Below are positions 18,474 to 30,286 of a DNA stretch of 64,000 nucleotides, in pieces. How positions within the stretch are numbered: the stretch's first letter is position 1; each line of letters begins with the position of its first letter. Source of the stretch: Sphingomicrobium astaxanthinifaciens (GTDB taxonomy: Bacteria; Pseudomonadota; Alphaproteobacteria; Sphingomonadales; Sphingomonadaceae); NCBI RefSeq assembly GCF_022865105.1, contig NZ_JAKNYM010000002.1, positions 405,501-469,500 of the forward strand, given 5' to 3'. The translations under genes and the position numbers were made by a program. The notes below the pieces were generated by a model that worked only from the letters and a program-made list of their open reading frames with translations, was not told the origin of the DNA and made no database searches.

Positions 18474-19019
18474 ATACGACCGCCCCTTTCGCGACGTGGG
18501 ATGTCGCCGCCGCCCCTTTCCGGCCCCCGCTACGACAAGCATATCCAGTCACCCAAGGTGCGGGTGATTGACGAAAACGGCGACAATCTGGGCGTGATGT
18601 TTACGCGCGAGGCGATGGAGCAGGCCAACGAGATCGGCCTCAACCTCGTCGAGATTTCCCCCAACGCCGACCCGCCCGTCGCCAAGTTCCTCGATATCGG
18701 GCGCCACAAATATGAGGCGCAGAAGAAGGCCAATGCCAAGCGCAAGGCCCAGAAGACGCAGGAGATCAAGGAGATCAAGATGCGTCCCAATATCGACGAC
18801 CACGACTATCAGGTGAAGATGAAGAAGGTCGTCCAGTTCATCGAGAACGGCGACAAGGTGAAGCTCACCATTCGCTTCCGCGGCCGCGAAATGGCGCACA
18901 ACCAGCTCGGCATGGCGGTGCTCAACCGCGTCGAGGAGGATACTGCCGAGATCGCCAAGATTGAACAGCGCCCCCGCATGGAAGGGCGCCAGATGCTGAT
19001 GGTGGTTGCGCCCAAGTAA
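18474..19019 (+). CDS. infC: Translation initiation factor IF-3
   Basis: IF-3 binds the 30S subunit and enforces correct start-codon selection. The protein has the typical N-domain (SPKVRVIDENGDNLGVMFTR), linker (KKANAKRKAQKTQEIKEIKM) and C-domain ending EGRQMLMVVAPK. Two starts are possible. ATA at 18474 has an ideal Shine-Dalgarno (GAGGAGA, 7-base spacing) and gives 181 residues beginning RPPLSRRGMSPPPL. ATG at 18501 has no ribosome site and gives 172 residues. I prefer ATA because infC genes are known to use rare start codons for autoregulation. The gene is downstream of thrS, but separated by two other genes. Confidence 0.95.
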   Translation: MRPPLSRRGMSPPPLSGPRYDKHIQSPKVRVIDENGDNLGVMFTREAMEQANEIGLNLVEISPNADPPVAKFLDIGRHKYEAQKKANAKRKAQKTQEIKEIKMRPNIDDHDYQVKMKKVVQFIENGDKVKLTIRFRGREMAHNQLGMAVLNRVEEDTAEIAKIEQRPRMEGRQMLMVVAPK

Positions 19020-19058
19020 CGGCGACGCGCCATCGGCATCAGTATAGTATAAGCAACC

Positions 19059-19096
19059 CATCGTGCAGCGCAGCGCAAATGCTGCGCTGCACGATG
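19059..19096. terminator. Perfect 16-bp hairpin downstream of infC
   Basis: CATCGTGCAGCGCAGC (19059-19074) and its exact complement at 19081-19096 flank the loop GCAAAT. A further GCAA/TTGC pair extends the stem beyond a 2-base bulge. It begins 39 bases after the infC stop. No clear U-run follows (TTGCATTTGGG), so it may be a weak terminator, an mRNA 3' stabiliser or a repeat element rather than a standard intrinsic terminator. Confidence 0.6.
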
Positions 19097-19223
19097 TTGC
19101 ATTTGGGTCGCATTTCCCGGCGAAACGCGCGCGACAGCGTGCAGAAATCCTTCCCTAAGGGCGCCCCGCTGGCGTAGGCCAATTGGGATTTCTTCAAGTT
19201 TTGCACTCAGGGGAGGCAGTTCC

Positions 19224-22325
<3,102 letters not shown>

Positions 22326-22366
22326 CGGCGCGCCCCCGGCGGGGGTTTGCCCAGTCAAAAGGGGAA

Positions 22367-22406
22367 GGGCCCCGCAACCTCGCGCGAGGTTGCGGGGCCC
22401 TTTTTT
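22367..22406 (+). terminator. Strong intrinsic terminator after the TonB receptor gene
   Basis: GGGCCCCGCAACCTCG (22367-22382) pairs perfectly with 22385-22400, followed by six T residues (22401-22406). It lies 41 bases after the receptor stop. On the opposite strand a short T-run (TTTT near 22357-22360) could let it also act for the convergent glnD. Confidence 0.9.
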
Positions 22407-22462
22407 CCACCTGCGGGGCATCCTCGCCGAGCGGGCGCCCCCGCGTACGCGGCGCGTCGGGG

Positions 22463-25207
22463 TCAGGCGGCGACGGGATCGGCGGCGGCGTCGGCGAGCC
22501 GCCGCCGCAGCCACTCGGCGGTATCATGGTCGAGTTTGCGACCGTGATCGTCGGTCAGGTAGAAGGTGTCGACCGCGCGTTCGCCATAGGTCGCGACGTG
22601 CGCCGAATGGACCACCGCGCCAACCGACAGGATCGCATGCGCGAGCCGCGCCAGCAGCCCGGCGCGATCGCGCGCATGCACCTCGATCACCGTCATCCGC
22701 GTCGAGGCGGTCTGGCTGACGATGATGTTGGCGGGCACCTCGAAAGCGGCGTCGCGCTCGCTCAGCGGCTCGGGCGCGGGCGGGGCGGGGAGCTGTTCGG
22801 ACTCGATGCTCTGGCGCAGCGCCGCGCGCAGCCGCTCGCGGCGCCGCTTGTCGCGATAGGGGCGTCCCTGCGCATCGACGATGAGCAGGTTGTCGAGCGC
22901 GCGCTCATCGCGGGTGGTGTGGATGCGCGCGCCGATGATGCTCGCCCCCGCCGCGCTCAGCCCGGCGCAGATGCGATAGAAGAGCCCCGGGGCGTCGGGG
23001 GTGAAGATCGACAGCCGGGTCGCGGCGGCATCGGCGTCGCGGCGCATCCGGATCGAGGCGCGCGGCGGCCCGAGCGCGCGCTCCGCCTCGGCTTCGGCCA
23101 CCTGCCGCGCATTGTCGACCTGCCAGCCCGTCGGCTCGGCCAGCCAGTAGCTGTCGGGCAACCGCTTGTGATGCGCCTCGAGCGCGGCACGCGGCCAGTC
23201 GAGCTGCGCGTCGAGTTCGCTCTTGCGTGCCGCGACGAGGTCGCTGCGCCCGTGCTGCTTGTGGCCGAGCCGCAGGCGTTCCTCGGCGGCCTCGAACAGC
23301 GTGCGCAGGAGCCGGCGCTTCCAGTCGGTCCAGGTTCCCGGGCCTACCGCGCGAATATCGACCACGGTGAGAATCAGCAGCATCCGCAGCCGCTCGGGGC
23401 TCTGCACCTGCCGCACGAAGTCGTCGATCGTGGTGGGATCGGCCAGGTCGCGCTTGAAGGCGGTGGCGCTCATCAGCAGGTGGTGGCGCACCAGCCAGGC
23501 GACCATGTCGGTTTCCCCCGGGGTGAGCCCGAAGCGCGGGCCCAGCACCCGCGCGATCTCGGCGCCCAGTTCGCTGTGGTCGCCGCCGCGCCCCTTGGCG
23601 ATATCGTGCAGCAGCACCGCGACATAGAGCGCGCGGCGGCTCGCCACCTGCTTGATCAGCGCGCTCGCCAGCGGATGGTCCTCGGCCAGCTCGCCGCGAT
23701 CGATCGCGGCGGTCAGCCCGATCGCGCGGATGGTATGCTCGTCGACGGTATAGTGGTGATACATGTCGAACTGCATCTGCGCGACGACCCGTCCGAAATC
23801 GGGCACGAAGCGCCCGAACACCCCGGCCTCGTTCATCCAGCGCAGCACCGTGTCGGTCGCCTCGCGCCCGGTCAGGATGTCGAGGAAGACCGCGTTCGCC
23901 TCGGGGTCCTCGCGCACCGCGTCGACCGCGCGCGCGGCGCGCGCCGCCGCGCGCATCGCGTCGGGGTGGATCTCGACCCCCTCGGCCTGCGCGGTGCGGA
24001 ACAGCTGGAGCAGGCGGATCGGTTCCTCCTCGAGCCACGCCTGCCCCTTGACCGAGAGCCGCCCGCGATCGAGCGGGAAGCCGCCGAGCTTCTTCTCGCG
24101 CCGCAGCAGCGTGGGCAGCGCGAAGCGGCGCCCTTCCTCGGCGAGCTGGGCATCGAGCTGGGCGAGGAACACCCCGGTGAGGTCGCCCACCGCCTTGGCG
24201 TTGAGGAAGTAGAAATGCATGAAGCGTTCGACCGCCGCCTTGCCCGGGCGGTCGGCATAGTTCATCGCCTCGGCGATCTCGCGCTGGTGGTCGAACCCGA
24301 GCCGGTCCTCGGCGCGCCCGGTGACGCGGTGGAGGTGGCAGCGCACCGACCACAAGAAGCGCTCGGCGCGCTCGAAGCGGCGGAATTCCTCCTGCGAGAA
24401 CATGCCCTTCTCGACCAGCTCGGCGGGGCGGCGCACGTCGTGCACATATTTGCCGATCCAGTAGAGCGTGTGCAGGTCGCGCAGGCCGCCCTTCCCGTCC
24501 TTGACGTTGGGCTCGACGAGATAGCGGCTGTCCCCCATCCGCGCGTGGCGTTCCTCGCGCTCGGCCAGCTTGGCGGCGACGAACTCGGGCGCGGTGCCGC
24601 GCACGATCTCGCGCGAGAACCGGCTCTCCATCTCGTGGCACAGGAGGTCGTCGCCCCAGATGTAGCGCGCCTCCAGCGTGGCGGTGCGCACGCTCATGTC
24701 GTCGCGCGACAGCGCGATTACCTCGCCCGGGGTGCGGACTGCATGGCCGACCTTCAGCTGCAGGTCCCAGAGCAGGTAGAGCAACCCCTCGATCGCCTGC
24801 TCGCACCAGGCGGTGCGATGGTCGGGCACGAGGAGCAGCAGGTCGAGGTCGCTGTGCGGCGCCATCTCGCCGCGCCCGGTGCCGCCGATGCCGACGAGCG
24901 CCAGCCGTTCGGCCGCGGTCGGGTTGGGCACGGGGAACAGCCGCTGCACGACGAGATCGTGCGCGAGCCGCAGCAGCTGGTCGAACAGGAAGCTCGTCGC
25001 GGCGGCATGGACCCGCCCGCGATAGGGCTCGGCGACCATGCGCCGGTCGATCTCGGCGCGTCCCGTCGCGAGCGCCTCGCCGAGGATCTCGAGCGCGGGG
25101 GCGCGCGCGGCCTCGCCAAAGGGCAGCGCCACGAGCGCCTCGTCGAGCGCGCGACGGTCGATGATCGCGCGGCGATCCTCGATCAGCGAGGCGCGCGGGG
25201 GCAGCAT
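22463..25207 (-). CDS. glnD: Bifunctional PII uridylyltransferase/uridylyl-removing enzyme
   Basis: GlnD senses glutamine and modifies PII proteins, so it controls nitrogen assimilation. The 914-residue protein has the nucleotidyltransferase motif GGTGRGEMAPHSDLDLLLL and the segment EPNVKDGKGGLRDL. An HD domain with LLHDIAKGRGGDHSELGAE provides the removing activity, and two C-terminal ACT domains follow (RLSIFTPDAPGLFYRICAGL and IEVHARDRAGLLARLAHAIL). ATG at 25207 overlaps the mutS stop as TGATG, so translation is coupled to mutS. All key residues appear intact. Confidence 0.96.
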   Translation of the reverse strand: MLPPRASLIEDRRAIIDRRALDEALVALPFGEAARAPALEILGEALATGRAEIDRRMVAEPYRGRVHAAATSFLFDQLLRLAHDLVVQRLFPVPNPTAAERLALVGIGGTGRGEMAPHSDLDLLLLVPDHRTAWCEQAIEGLLYLLWDLQLKVGHAVRTPGEVIALSRDDMSVRTATLEARYIWGDDLLCHEMESRFSREIVRGTAPEFVAAKLAEREERHARMGDSRYLVEPNVKDGKGGLRDLHTLYWIGKYVHDVRRPAELVEKGMFSQEEFRRFERAERFLWSVRCHLHRVTGRAEDRLGFDHQREIAEAMNYADRPGKAAVERFMHFYFLNAKAVGDLTGVFLAQLDAQLAEEGRRFALPTLLRREKKLGGFPLDRGRLSVKGQAWLEEEPIRLLQLFRTAQAEGVEIHPDAMRAAARAARAVDAVREDPEANAVFLDILTGREATDTVLRWMNEAGVFGRFVPDFGRVVAQMQFDMYHHYTVDEHTIRAIGLTAAIDRGELAEDHPLASALIKQVASRRALYVAVLLHDIAKGRGGDHSELGAEIARVLGPRFGLTPGETDMVAWLVRHHLLMSATAFKRDLADPTTIDDFVRQVQSPERLRMLLILTVVDIRAVGPGTWTDWKRRLLRTLFEAAEERLRLGHKQHGRSDLVAARKSELDAQLDWPRAALEAHHKRLPDSYWLAEPTGWQVDNARQVAEAEAERALGPPRASIRMRRDADAAATRLSIFTPDAPGLFYRICAGLSAAGASIIGARIHTTRDERALDNLLIVDAQGRPYRDKRRRERLRAALRQSIESEQLPAPPAPEPLSERDAAFEVPANIIVSQTASTRMTVIEVHARDRAGLLARLAHAILSVGAVVHSAHVATYGERAVDTFYLTDDHGRKLDHDTAEWLRRRLADAAADPVAA

Positions 25208-27819
25208 CAGCCGGCCCCGCGCTCGTCGTGGAGCGCCTTGAGGCGGTAGAGCGTCTCGAGCGCCTCGCGCGGGGTGAGCGCGTCGGGGTCGAGCGCGCCG
25301 AGCGCCTCGGCGAGCGGATCGGGGGTGGGCTCGGCGGGCGCGGTGGCGGCGAACAGCGGCAGGGCGTCGAGCCCCGCGGCGATGCCGCCCGTCTCGTCGC
25401 GGCCCGCTTCCAACCGCGAAAGGATGTCGCGCGCGCGGGCGAGGATGGCGGGGGGCAGCCCGGCGAGCTTGGCGACGGCGATGCCGTAGCTCTTGTCGGC
25501 GGGGCCCTCGGCGAGCTCGTGCAGCAGCACCAGGTCGCCCTTCCATTCGCGCGCGCGGACATGGTGGAGCGACAGCGCCTCGAGGCGGTCGGCAAGCCGG
25601 GTGAGCTCGTGATAATGGGTCGCGAACAGCGTGCGCGCGCGAAGGCTGTCGTGGCACGCCTCGGTCACCGCCCAGGCGATGGCGAGCCCGTCGTAGGTCG
25701 AGGTGCCGCGCCCGATCTCGTCGAGGATGACGAGGCTGTTGCTGGTCGCCTGCGCGAGGATGGCGGCGGTCTCGACCATCTCGACCATGAAGGTCGAGCG
25801 CCCGCGCGCGAGGTTGTCCGACGCGCCGACGCGGCTGAACAAGCGGTCGACAAGGCCGACCTTCGCCGAGGTCGCGGGAACGTAACCGCCCGCCTGCGCC
25901 ATCAGGCAGATCAGCGCGGTCTGCCGCAGGAAGGTCGACTTGCCCCCCATGTTGGGGCCGGTGATCAGCCAGAGCCGGTCGTGCGGCCCGAGTTGGCAGT
26001 CGTTGGCGATGAAGCGCTCGCCCGCTTGCTCAACCGCGGCCTCGACGACGGGGTGGCGCCCGCCCGCGATCTCGAGGCAGGGCTGGCTGACGAGGCTGGG
26101 CAGGCACCAGTTGCCCTCGACCGCGCGGTGCGCCTGCCCCGCCGCGACGTCGAGCCGCGCGAGCGCGTCGGCGGCGGCGGTGAGCGGGGCGGCCTGGTCG
26201 ACGGTGGCGGCGACGAGCCGCGCGAGATGCTCGGCCTCGAGCGCTAGCGCCTTGTCGCCCGCCTCGCCCAGCGCGGTCGCGCGCTCGTGCAGCTCGGGCG
26301 AGTTGAAGCGCACCGCATTGGCCATGGTCTGGCGGTGGGTGAACCCCGAATCCTCGGCCATCAGCGGCGCGGCGGACCTGGCGGGGACCTCGATATGATA
26401 GCCGAGGACGTTGTTGTGCTTGATCTTGAGGGTCGCCACCCCGGTGGCCTCGCGATATTTGGCCTCGAGCGCGGCGATCGCCTGGCGGCCGCCCTTCGAC
26501 AGGTCGCGCAAGGCGTCGAGCTCGGCATCGAAGCCCTCGCGGATATAGCCGCCCTTGGCAGTCTCGATCGGGGGGGTGTCGACGAGCGCGGCGGCGAGCA
26601 GGTCGCGCAGCGTGTCGTGGCCGGTGAGACGCGGGAGCAGCGCGGCGAGGAGGTCGGGACGCGCCTCGAGCTGCGACAGGCGGGCATGGAGGTCGCCCGC
26701 CCCCGCCAGCGCGTCGCGCAGCTGCCCGAGGTCGCGCGGGCTGCCGCGCCCCGCCACCAGCCGCGACAGCGCTCGGGCGAGGTCGGGCAGCGCCTTGAGG
26801 CGGCTGCGCACCTCGTCGCGCAGGAGCTGGTCCTCGACGAAGAACTGCACCAGCGCGAGGCGCCGGTTGATCGGCTCGAGGGTGGCGAGCGGGGCGGCGA
26901 TGTCGCTGGCGAGCAGGCGGCGCCCGCCCGCGGTCACGCAGCGGTCGATGGCGTGGAGGAGGCTGGTCGACGCCGTGCCGTCGGCGCCGCGCAGCAGTTC
27001 GAGGCTGTCGCGGGTCGAGGGATCGATCGCCATCAGGCTCGAGCGCTCGATCCGGCGCGGCGCCGCGAGGTGCGCGGTGGCGTCCTTCTGGGTGGCGTCG
27101 AGATAGGCGAGCAGCCCGCCCGCGGCGGCGCATTCGGCGCGCCCGGGGTTGCCGAAGCCGGCGAGGTCGCGGGTCCCGAAGCGGCGCTTGAGCGCGTCCT
27201 CGCCGGCGCGGCTGTCGAACCCGCCCGCGCCGGGGGTGGTGGCGATGCCGGGCACGGCCTCCTCGGCGATGACCTCGGCGGCATCGAAGCGCGCCAGCTC
27301 GGCGGGCAGCGCCCCGGTGTCGCAGGCGACTAGTTCGAACCGCCCGGTCGAGATGTCGCAGGCGGCGATGGCATAATCATCGCCGGCGCGGCCGATCGCG
27401 GCGAGCCAGTTGGCGGCGCTACTGTCGAGCAGCGTGTCCTCGGTCAGCGTACCGGGGGTGACGACGCGCACGATGCCGCGCGCGACCAGCGCCTTCGACC
27501 CGCGCGCGCGCTTGGCCTCGGCGGGGGTCTCGATCTGCTCGGCGATGGCGACGCGGTGTCCCGCCTTGATCAGCCGCGCGAGATAGTTTTCGGCGGCGTG
27601 CACGGGCACCCCGCACATCGGCACCGGGACCCCGCAATCCTCCCCGCGCGTGGTGAGCGCGATGTCGAGGCATTGGGCGGCGACCTTGGCATCCTCGAAA
27701 AATAGCTCGAAGAAGTCGCCCATGCGGAAGAACAGCAACGCGTCCCCGGCCTCGGCCTTGAGGTCGTGGAACTGCTGCATCACGGGGGTGGATTTGGGGG
27801 TGGAATCGTCGCGGGCCAT
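25207..27819 (-). CDS. mutS: DNA mismatch repair protein MutS
   Basis: MutS recognises mismatches and starts methyl-independent strand repair with MutL. The 870-residue protein begins with the mismatch-binding domain (MQQFHDLKAEAGDALLFF followed by GDFFELF, which contains the conserved Phe-x-Glu). It then has connector and lever domains, and the ATPase with Walker A TGPNMGGKSTFLRQ, LVILDEIGRGTSTYDG and ATHYHELTRL. It is co-transcribed with glnD, whose start overlaps its stop. It is divergent from maeB. Confidence 0.98.
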   Translation of the reverse strand: MARDDSTPKSTPVMQQFHDLKAEAGDALLFFRMGDFFELFFEDAKVAAQCLDIALTTRGEDCGVPVPMCGVPVHAAENYLARLIKAGHRVAIAEQIETPAEAKRARGSKALVARGIVRVVTPGTLTEDTLLDSSAANWLAAIGRAGDDYAIAACDISTGRFELVACDTGALPAELARFDAAEVIAEEAVPGIATTPGAGGFDSRAGEDALKRRFGTRDLAGFGNPGRAECAAAGGLLAYLDATQKDATAHLAAPRRIERSSLMAIDPSTRDSLELLRGADGTASTSLLHAIDRCVTAGGRRLLASDIAAPLATLEPINRRLALVQFFVEDQLLRDEVRSRLKALPDLARALSRLVAGRGSPRDLGQLRDALAGAGDLHARLSQLEARPDLLAALLPRLTGHDTLRDLLAAALVDTPPIETAKGGYIREGFDAELDALRDLSKGGRQAIAALEAKYREATGVATLKIKHNNVLGYHIEVPARSAAPLMAEDSGFTHRQTMANAVRFNSPELHERATALGEAGDKALALEAEHLARLVAATVDQAAPLTAAADALARLDVAAGQAHRAVEGNWCLPSLVSQPCLEIAGGRHPVVEAAVEQAGERFIANDCQLGPHDRLWLITGPNMGGKSTFLRQTALICLMAQAGGYVPATSAKVGLVDRLFSRVGASDNLARGRSTFMVEMVETAAILAQATSNSLVILDEIGRGTSTYDGLAIAWAVTEACHDSLRARTLFATHYHELTRLADRLEALSLHHVRAREWKGDLVLLHELAEGPADKSYGIAVAKLAGLPPAILARARDILSRLEAGRDETGGIAAGLDALPLFAATAPAEPTPDPLAEALGALDPDALTPREALETLYRLKALHDERGAG

Positions 27820-27917
27820 CTTGGGCGTGACGCTAGCCGCTTTCCCCCGGCGTTTCCATTAAGTCCGTGACTCTTCAGGGGCCTCTTTTTATGGCGGGCG
27901 CCATACAGGAGAGAAAA

Positions 27918-30230
27918 TTGAGCGAAGCCAACGTCAAGTTTTCCGAAGCCGAAGCGATCGAGTTCCACAGCCGTGGCCGTCCCGGCAAGATCGAGATCAA
28001 GGCCTCCAAGCCGATGGCGACCCAGCGCGACCTCGCGCTCGCTTATTCGCCCGGCGTCGCGGTGCCGGTCGAGGCGATCGCCGCCGACCCGGCGCGCGCC
28101 TACGAACTGACCGCCAAGGGCAACCTCGTCGCGGTGATCTCCAACGGCACCGCGATCCTCGGGCTCGGCAACCTCGGCGCGCTCGCCTCCAAGCCGGTGA
28201 TGGAAGGCAAGGCGGTGCTGTTCAAGCGCTTCGCCGACGTCGACTCGATCGACCTCGAACTCGATACCGAGGATGCCGAGAAGTTCATCGAGGCGGTGGC
28301 GCTGATGGGCCCCAGCTTTGGCGGCATTAACCTCGAGGACATCGGCGCGCCCGACTGTTTCGTGATCGAGCAGGCCCTGAAGGAGCGGATGAACATCCCG
28401 GTGTTCCACGACGACCAGCATGGCACCGCGATCATCACCGCGGCGGGGCTGATCAACGCCGCGCACCTGACCGGGCGGACGATGGACAGCCTCAAGGTGG
28501 TGGTCAACGGCGCGGGCGCGGCGGCGATCGCCTGCGCCGACCTCATCAAGTGCATGGGGGTGCGGCGCGAGAACGTGCTGATGTGCGACCGCTCGGGGGT
28601 GATCCACCAGAACCGCGGCGACCTCGACCAGTGGAAATCGGCGCAGGCGGTCAAGACCGACAAGCGCACGCTGGCCGAGGCGCTCGAGGGCGCCGACGTG
28701 TTCCTCGGGCTGTCGGCGGGCAACGTGCTCGACGGCGAGATGATCAAGGTGATGGCGAAGGACCCGATCATCTTCGCGATGGCCAACCCGACCCCCGAGA
28801 TCGCGCCCCCGGTGGCCAAGGCGGCGCGCCCCGACGCGATCATCGCGACCGGGCGCTCGGACTATCCCAACCAGGTCAACAACGTGCTCGGCTTCCCCTT
28901 CATCTTCCGCGGCGCGCTCGACGTGCGCGCCACCGCGGTCAACGACGAGATGAAGATCGCCGCGGCGACCGCGCTCGCCGAGCTGGCGCGCGAGGCGGTG
29001 CCCGAGGAGGTCGCGGCGGCCTATGGCGGCGCGGCCAAGAGCTTCGGCCCCGACTATATCATCCCCGCCCCCTTCGACCCGCGGCTGATCGAGGTGGTGC
29101 CCGCCGCGGTCGCGCGCGCCGCCGAGGAGAGCGGCGTCGCGCAAAAACCGATCGCCGATTACGACGCCTATCGCGCCGAGCTGCGCGCCCGGCTCAACCC
29201 GACCTCGAGCGTGCTCAGCCTCGCCTTCGAGGCGGCCCGGCGCAATCCCAAGCGGGTCCTGTTCGCCGAGGGCGAGGAGGAGAATGTCCTGCGCGCCGCG
29301 ATCGCCTTCAAGGAAGGCGGCTACGGTATCCCCGTGCTGGTCGGGCGCGAGTCCACCTACGACCGCCTGCGCGACCTCGGGGTCGACGACCCGCACGCCT
29401 ATGAAGTGCTCAACAGCCGCAACTCGCCGCTGGTCGAGAAGGCGGTCGACTTCATCTACGAAAAGCACCAGCGCGGCGGCATGCTGCGCCGGCAGGTCGA
29501 GCGGATGGTCAACCAGGACCGCAACTATTTCACCGCCGCGATGCTCGCGCTCGGCGAGGGCGATGCGATGATCACCGGGACCACCCGCCCGTTCAGCCAG
29601 AGCCTCGCGCAGGTGCGCACGGTGATCGACGACGATCACGGCGCCGAGCCCTTCGGCATCAACATCGTCGCGGGCACGCGCGGGCAGACCGTGCTGATCG
29701 CCGATACCTCGGTGACCGAACGCCCCTCGGCCGAGCAGCTCGCCGCGATCGCGGTGCGCTCGGCCGCCTTCGCGCGCCGGATGGGGCAGGACCCGCGCGT
29801 CGCCTTCATCAGCTATACCACCTTCGGCAACCCGCCGGGGCGGCATATCGAGGAACTGCGCGACGCGGTGAAGGTGCTCGACCGGATGACCACCGACTTC
29901 GAATATGAAGGCGAGATGGGCCCCGACGTGGCGCTCAATTTCGAGGCGCAGCGGGCCTATTATCCCTTCTCCCGCCTGACCGGGCCGGCCAACATCCTGA
30001 TCATGCCGGGGCTGCAGTCGGCCAACCTGTCGGCCAAGCTGTTGAAGGCGCTGGGCGGCGAGACGCTGCTGGGGCCCTATCTGATGGGGATGAGCCTGCC
30101 GGTGCAGATCGCGCCGATGACCGCGACCTCGAGCGACCTCGTCACGCTCGCGGTGCTCGCCTCGGGGGGCGCGGACGGCTTGCGCCGGAGCACCGCCGCG
30201 CGCGGCGCCGCCGAAGCGGTCGTCGGCTAG
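27918..30230 (+). CDS. maeB: NADP-dependent malic enzyme with C-terminal phosphotransacetylase domain
   Basis: The N-terminal half oxidatively decarboxylates malate to pyruvate (AYSPGVAVPVEAIAADP, VFHDDQHGTAI, VVNGAGAAAIAC for the dinucleotide fold). The C-terminal half is a phosphotransacetylase-like domain thought to be regulatory, sensing acetyl-CoA. The total is 770 residues, normal for MaeB fusions. I chose the TTG start at 27918 because AGGAGAGA lies 7 bases upstream and homologues start near SEANVKFSEAE. Upstream GTG (27867) and ATG (27891) starts are possible but less well supported. It links the TCA cycle to pyruvate and NADPH supply. Confidence 0.94.
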   Translation: MSEANVKFSEAEAIEFHSRGRPGKIEIKASKPMATQRDLALAYSPGVAVPVEAIAADPARAYELTAKGNLVAVISNGTAILGLGNLGALASKPVMEGKAVLFKRFADVDSIDLELDTEDAEKFIEAVALMGPSFGGINLEDIGAPDCFVIEQALKERMNIPVFHDDQHGTAIITAAGLINAAHLTGRTMDSLKVVVNGAGAAAIACADLIKCMGVRRENVLMCDRSGVIHQNRGDLDQWKSAQAVKTDKRTLAEALEGADVFLGLSAGNVLDGEMIKVMAKDPIIFAMANPTPEIAPPVAKAARPDAIIATGRSDYPNQVNNVLGFPFIFRGALDVRATAVNDEMKIAAATALAELAREAVPEEVAAAYGGAAKSFGPDYIIPAPFDPRLIEVVPAAVARAAEESGVAQKPIADYDAYRAELRARLNPTSSVLSLAFEAARRNPKRVLFAEGEEENVLRAAIAFKEGGYGIPVLVGRESTYDRLRDLGVDDPHAYEVLNSRNSPLVEKAVDFIYEKHQRGGMLRRQVERMVNQDRNYFTAAMLALGEGDAMITGTTRPFSQSLAQVRTVIDDDHGAEPFGINIVAGTRGQTVLIADTSVTERPSAEQLAAIAVRSAAFARRMGQDPRVAFISYTTFGNPPGRHIEELRDAVKVLDRMTTDFEYEGEMGPDVALNFEAQRAYYPFSRLTGPANILIMPGLQSANLSAKLLKALGGETLLGPYLMGMSLPVQIAPMTATSSDLVTLAVLASGGADGLRRSTAARGAAEAVVG

Positions 30231-30241
30231 CCCGGCGCCGC

Positions 30242-30262
30242 GCGGCACGCGGCACGCGGCAC
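30242..30262. repeat. Short tandem repeat, three copies of GCGGCAC
   Basis: GCGGCAC occurs three times in a row at 30242-30248, 30249-30255 and 30256-30262, in the 56-base gap between the convergent maeB and rsh stops. It may have arisen by slippage. No function is evident. Confidence 0.7.
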
Positions 30263-30286
30263 GCGCCGCGCGCCGCAGCCCGGCGC

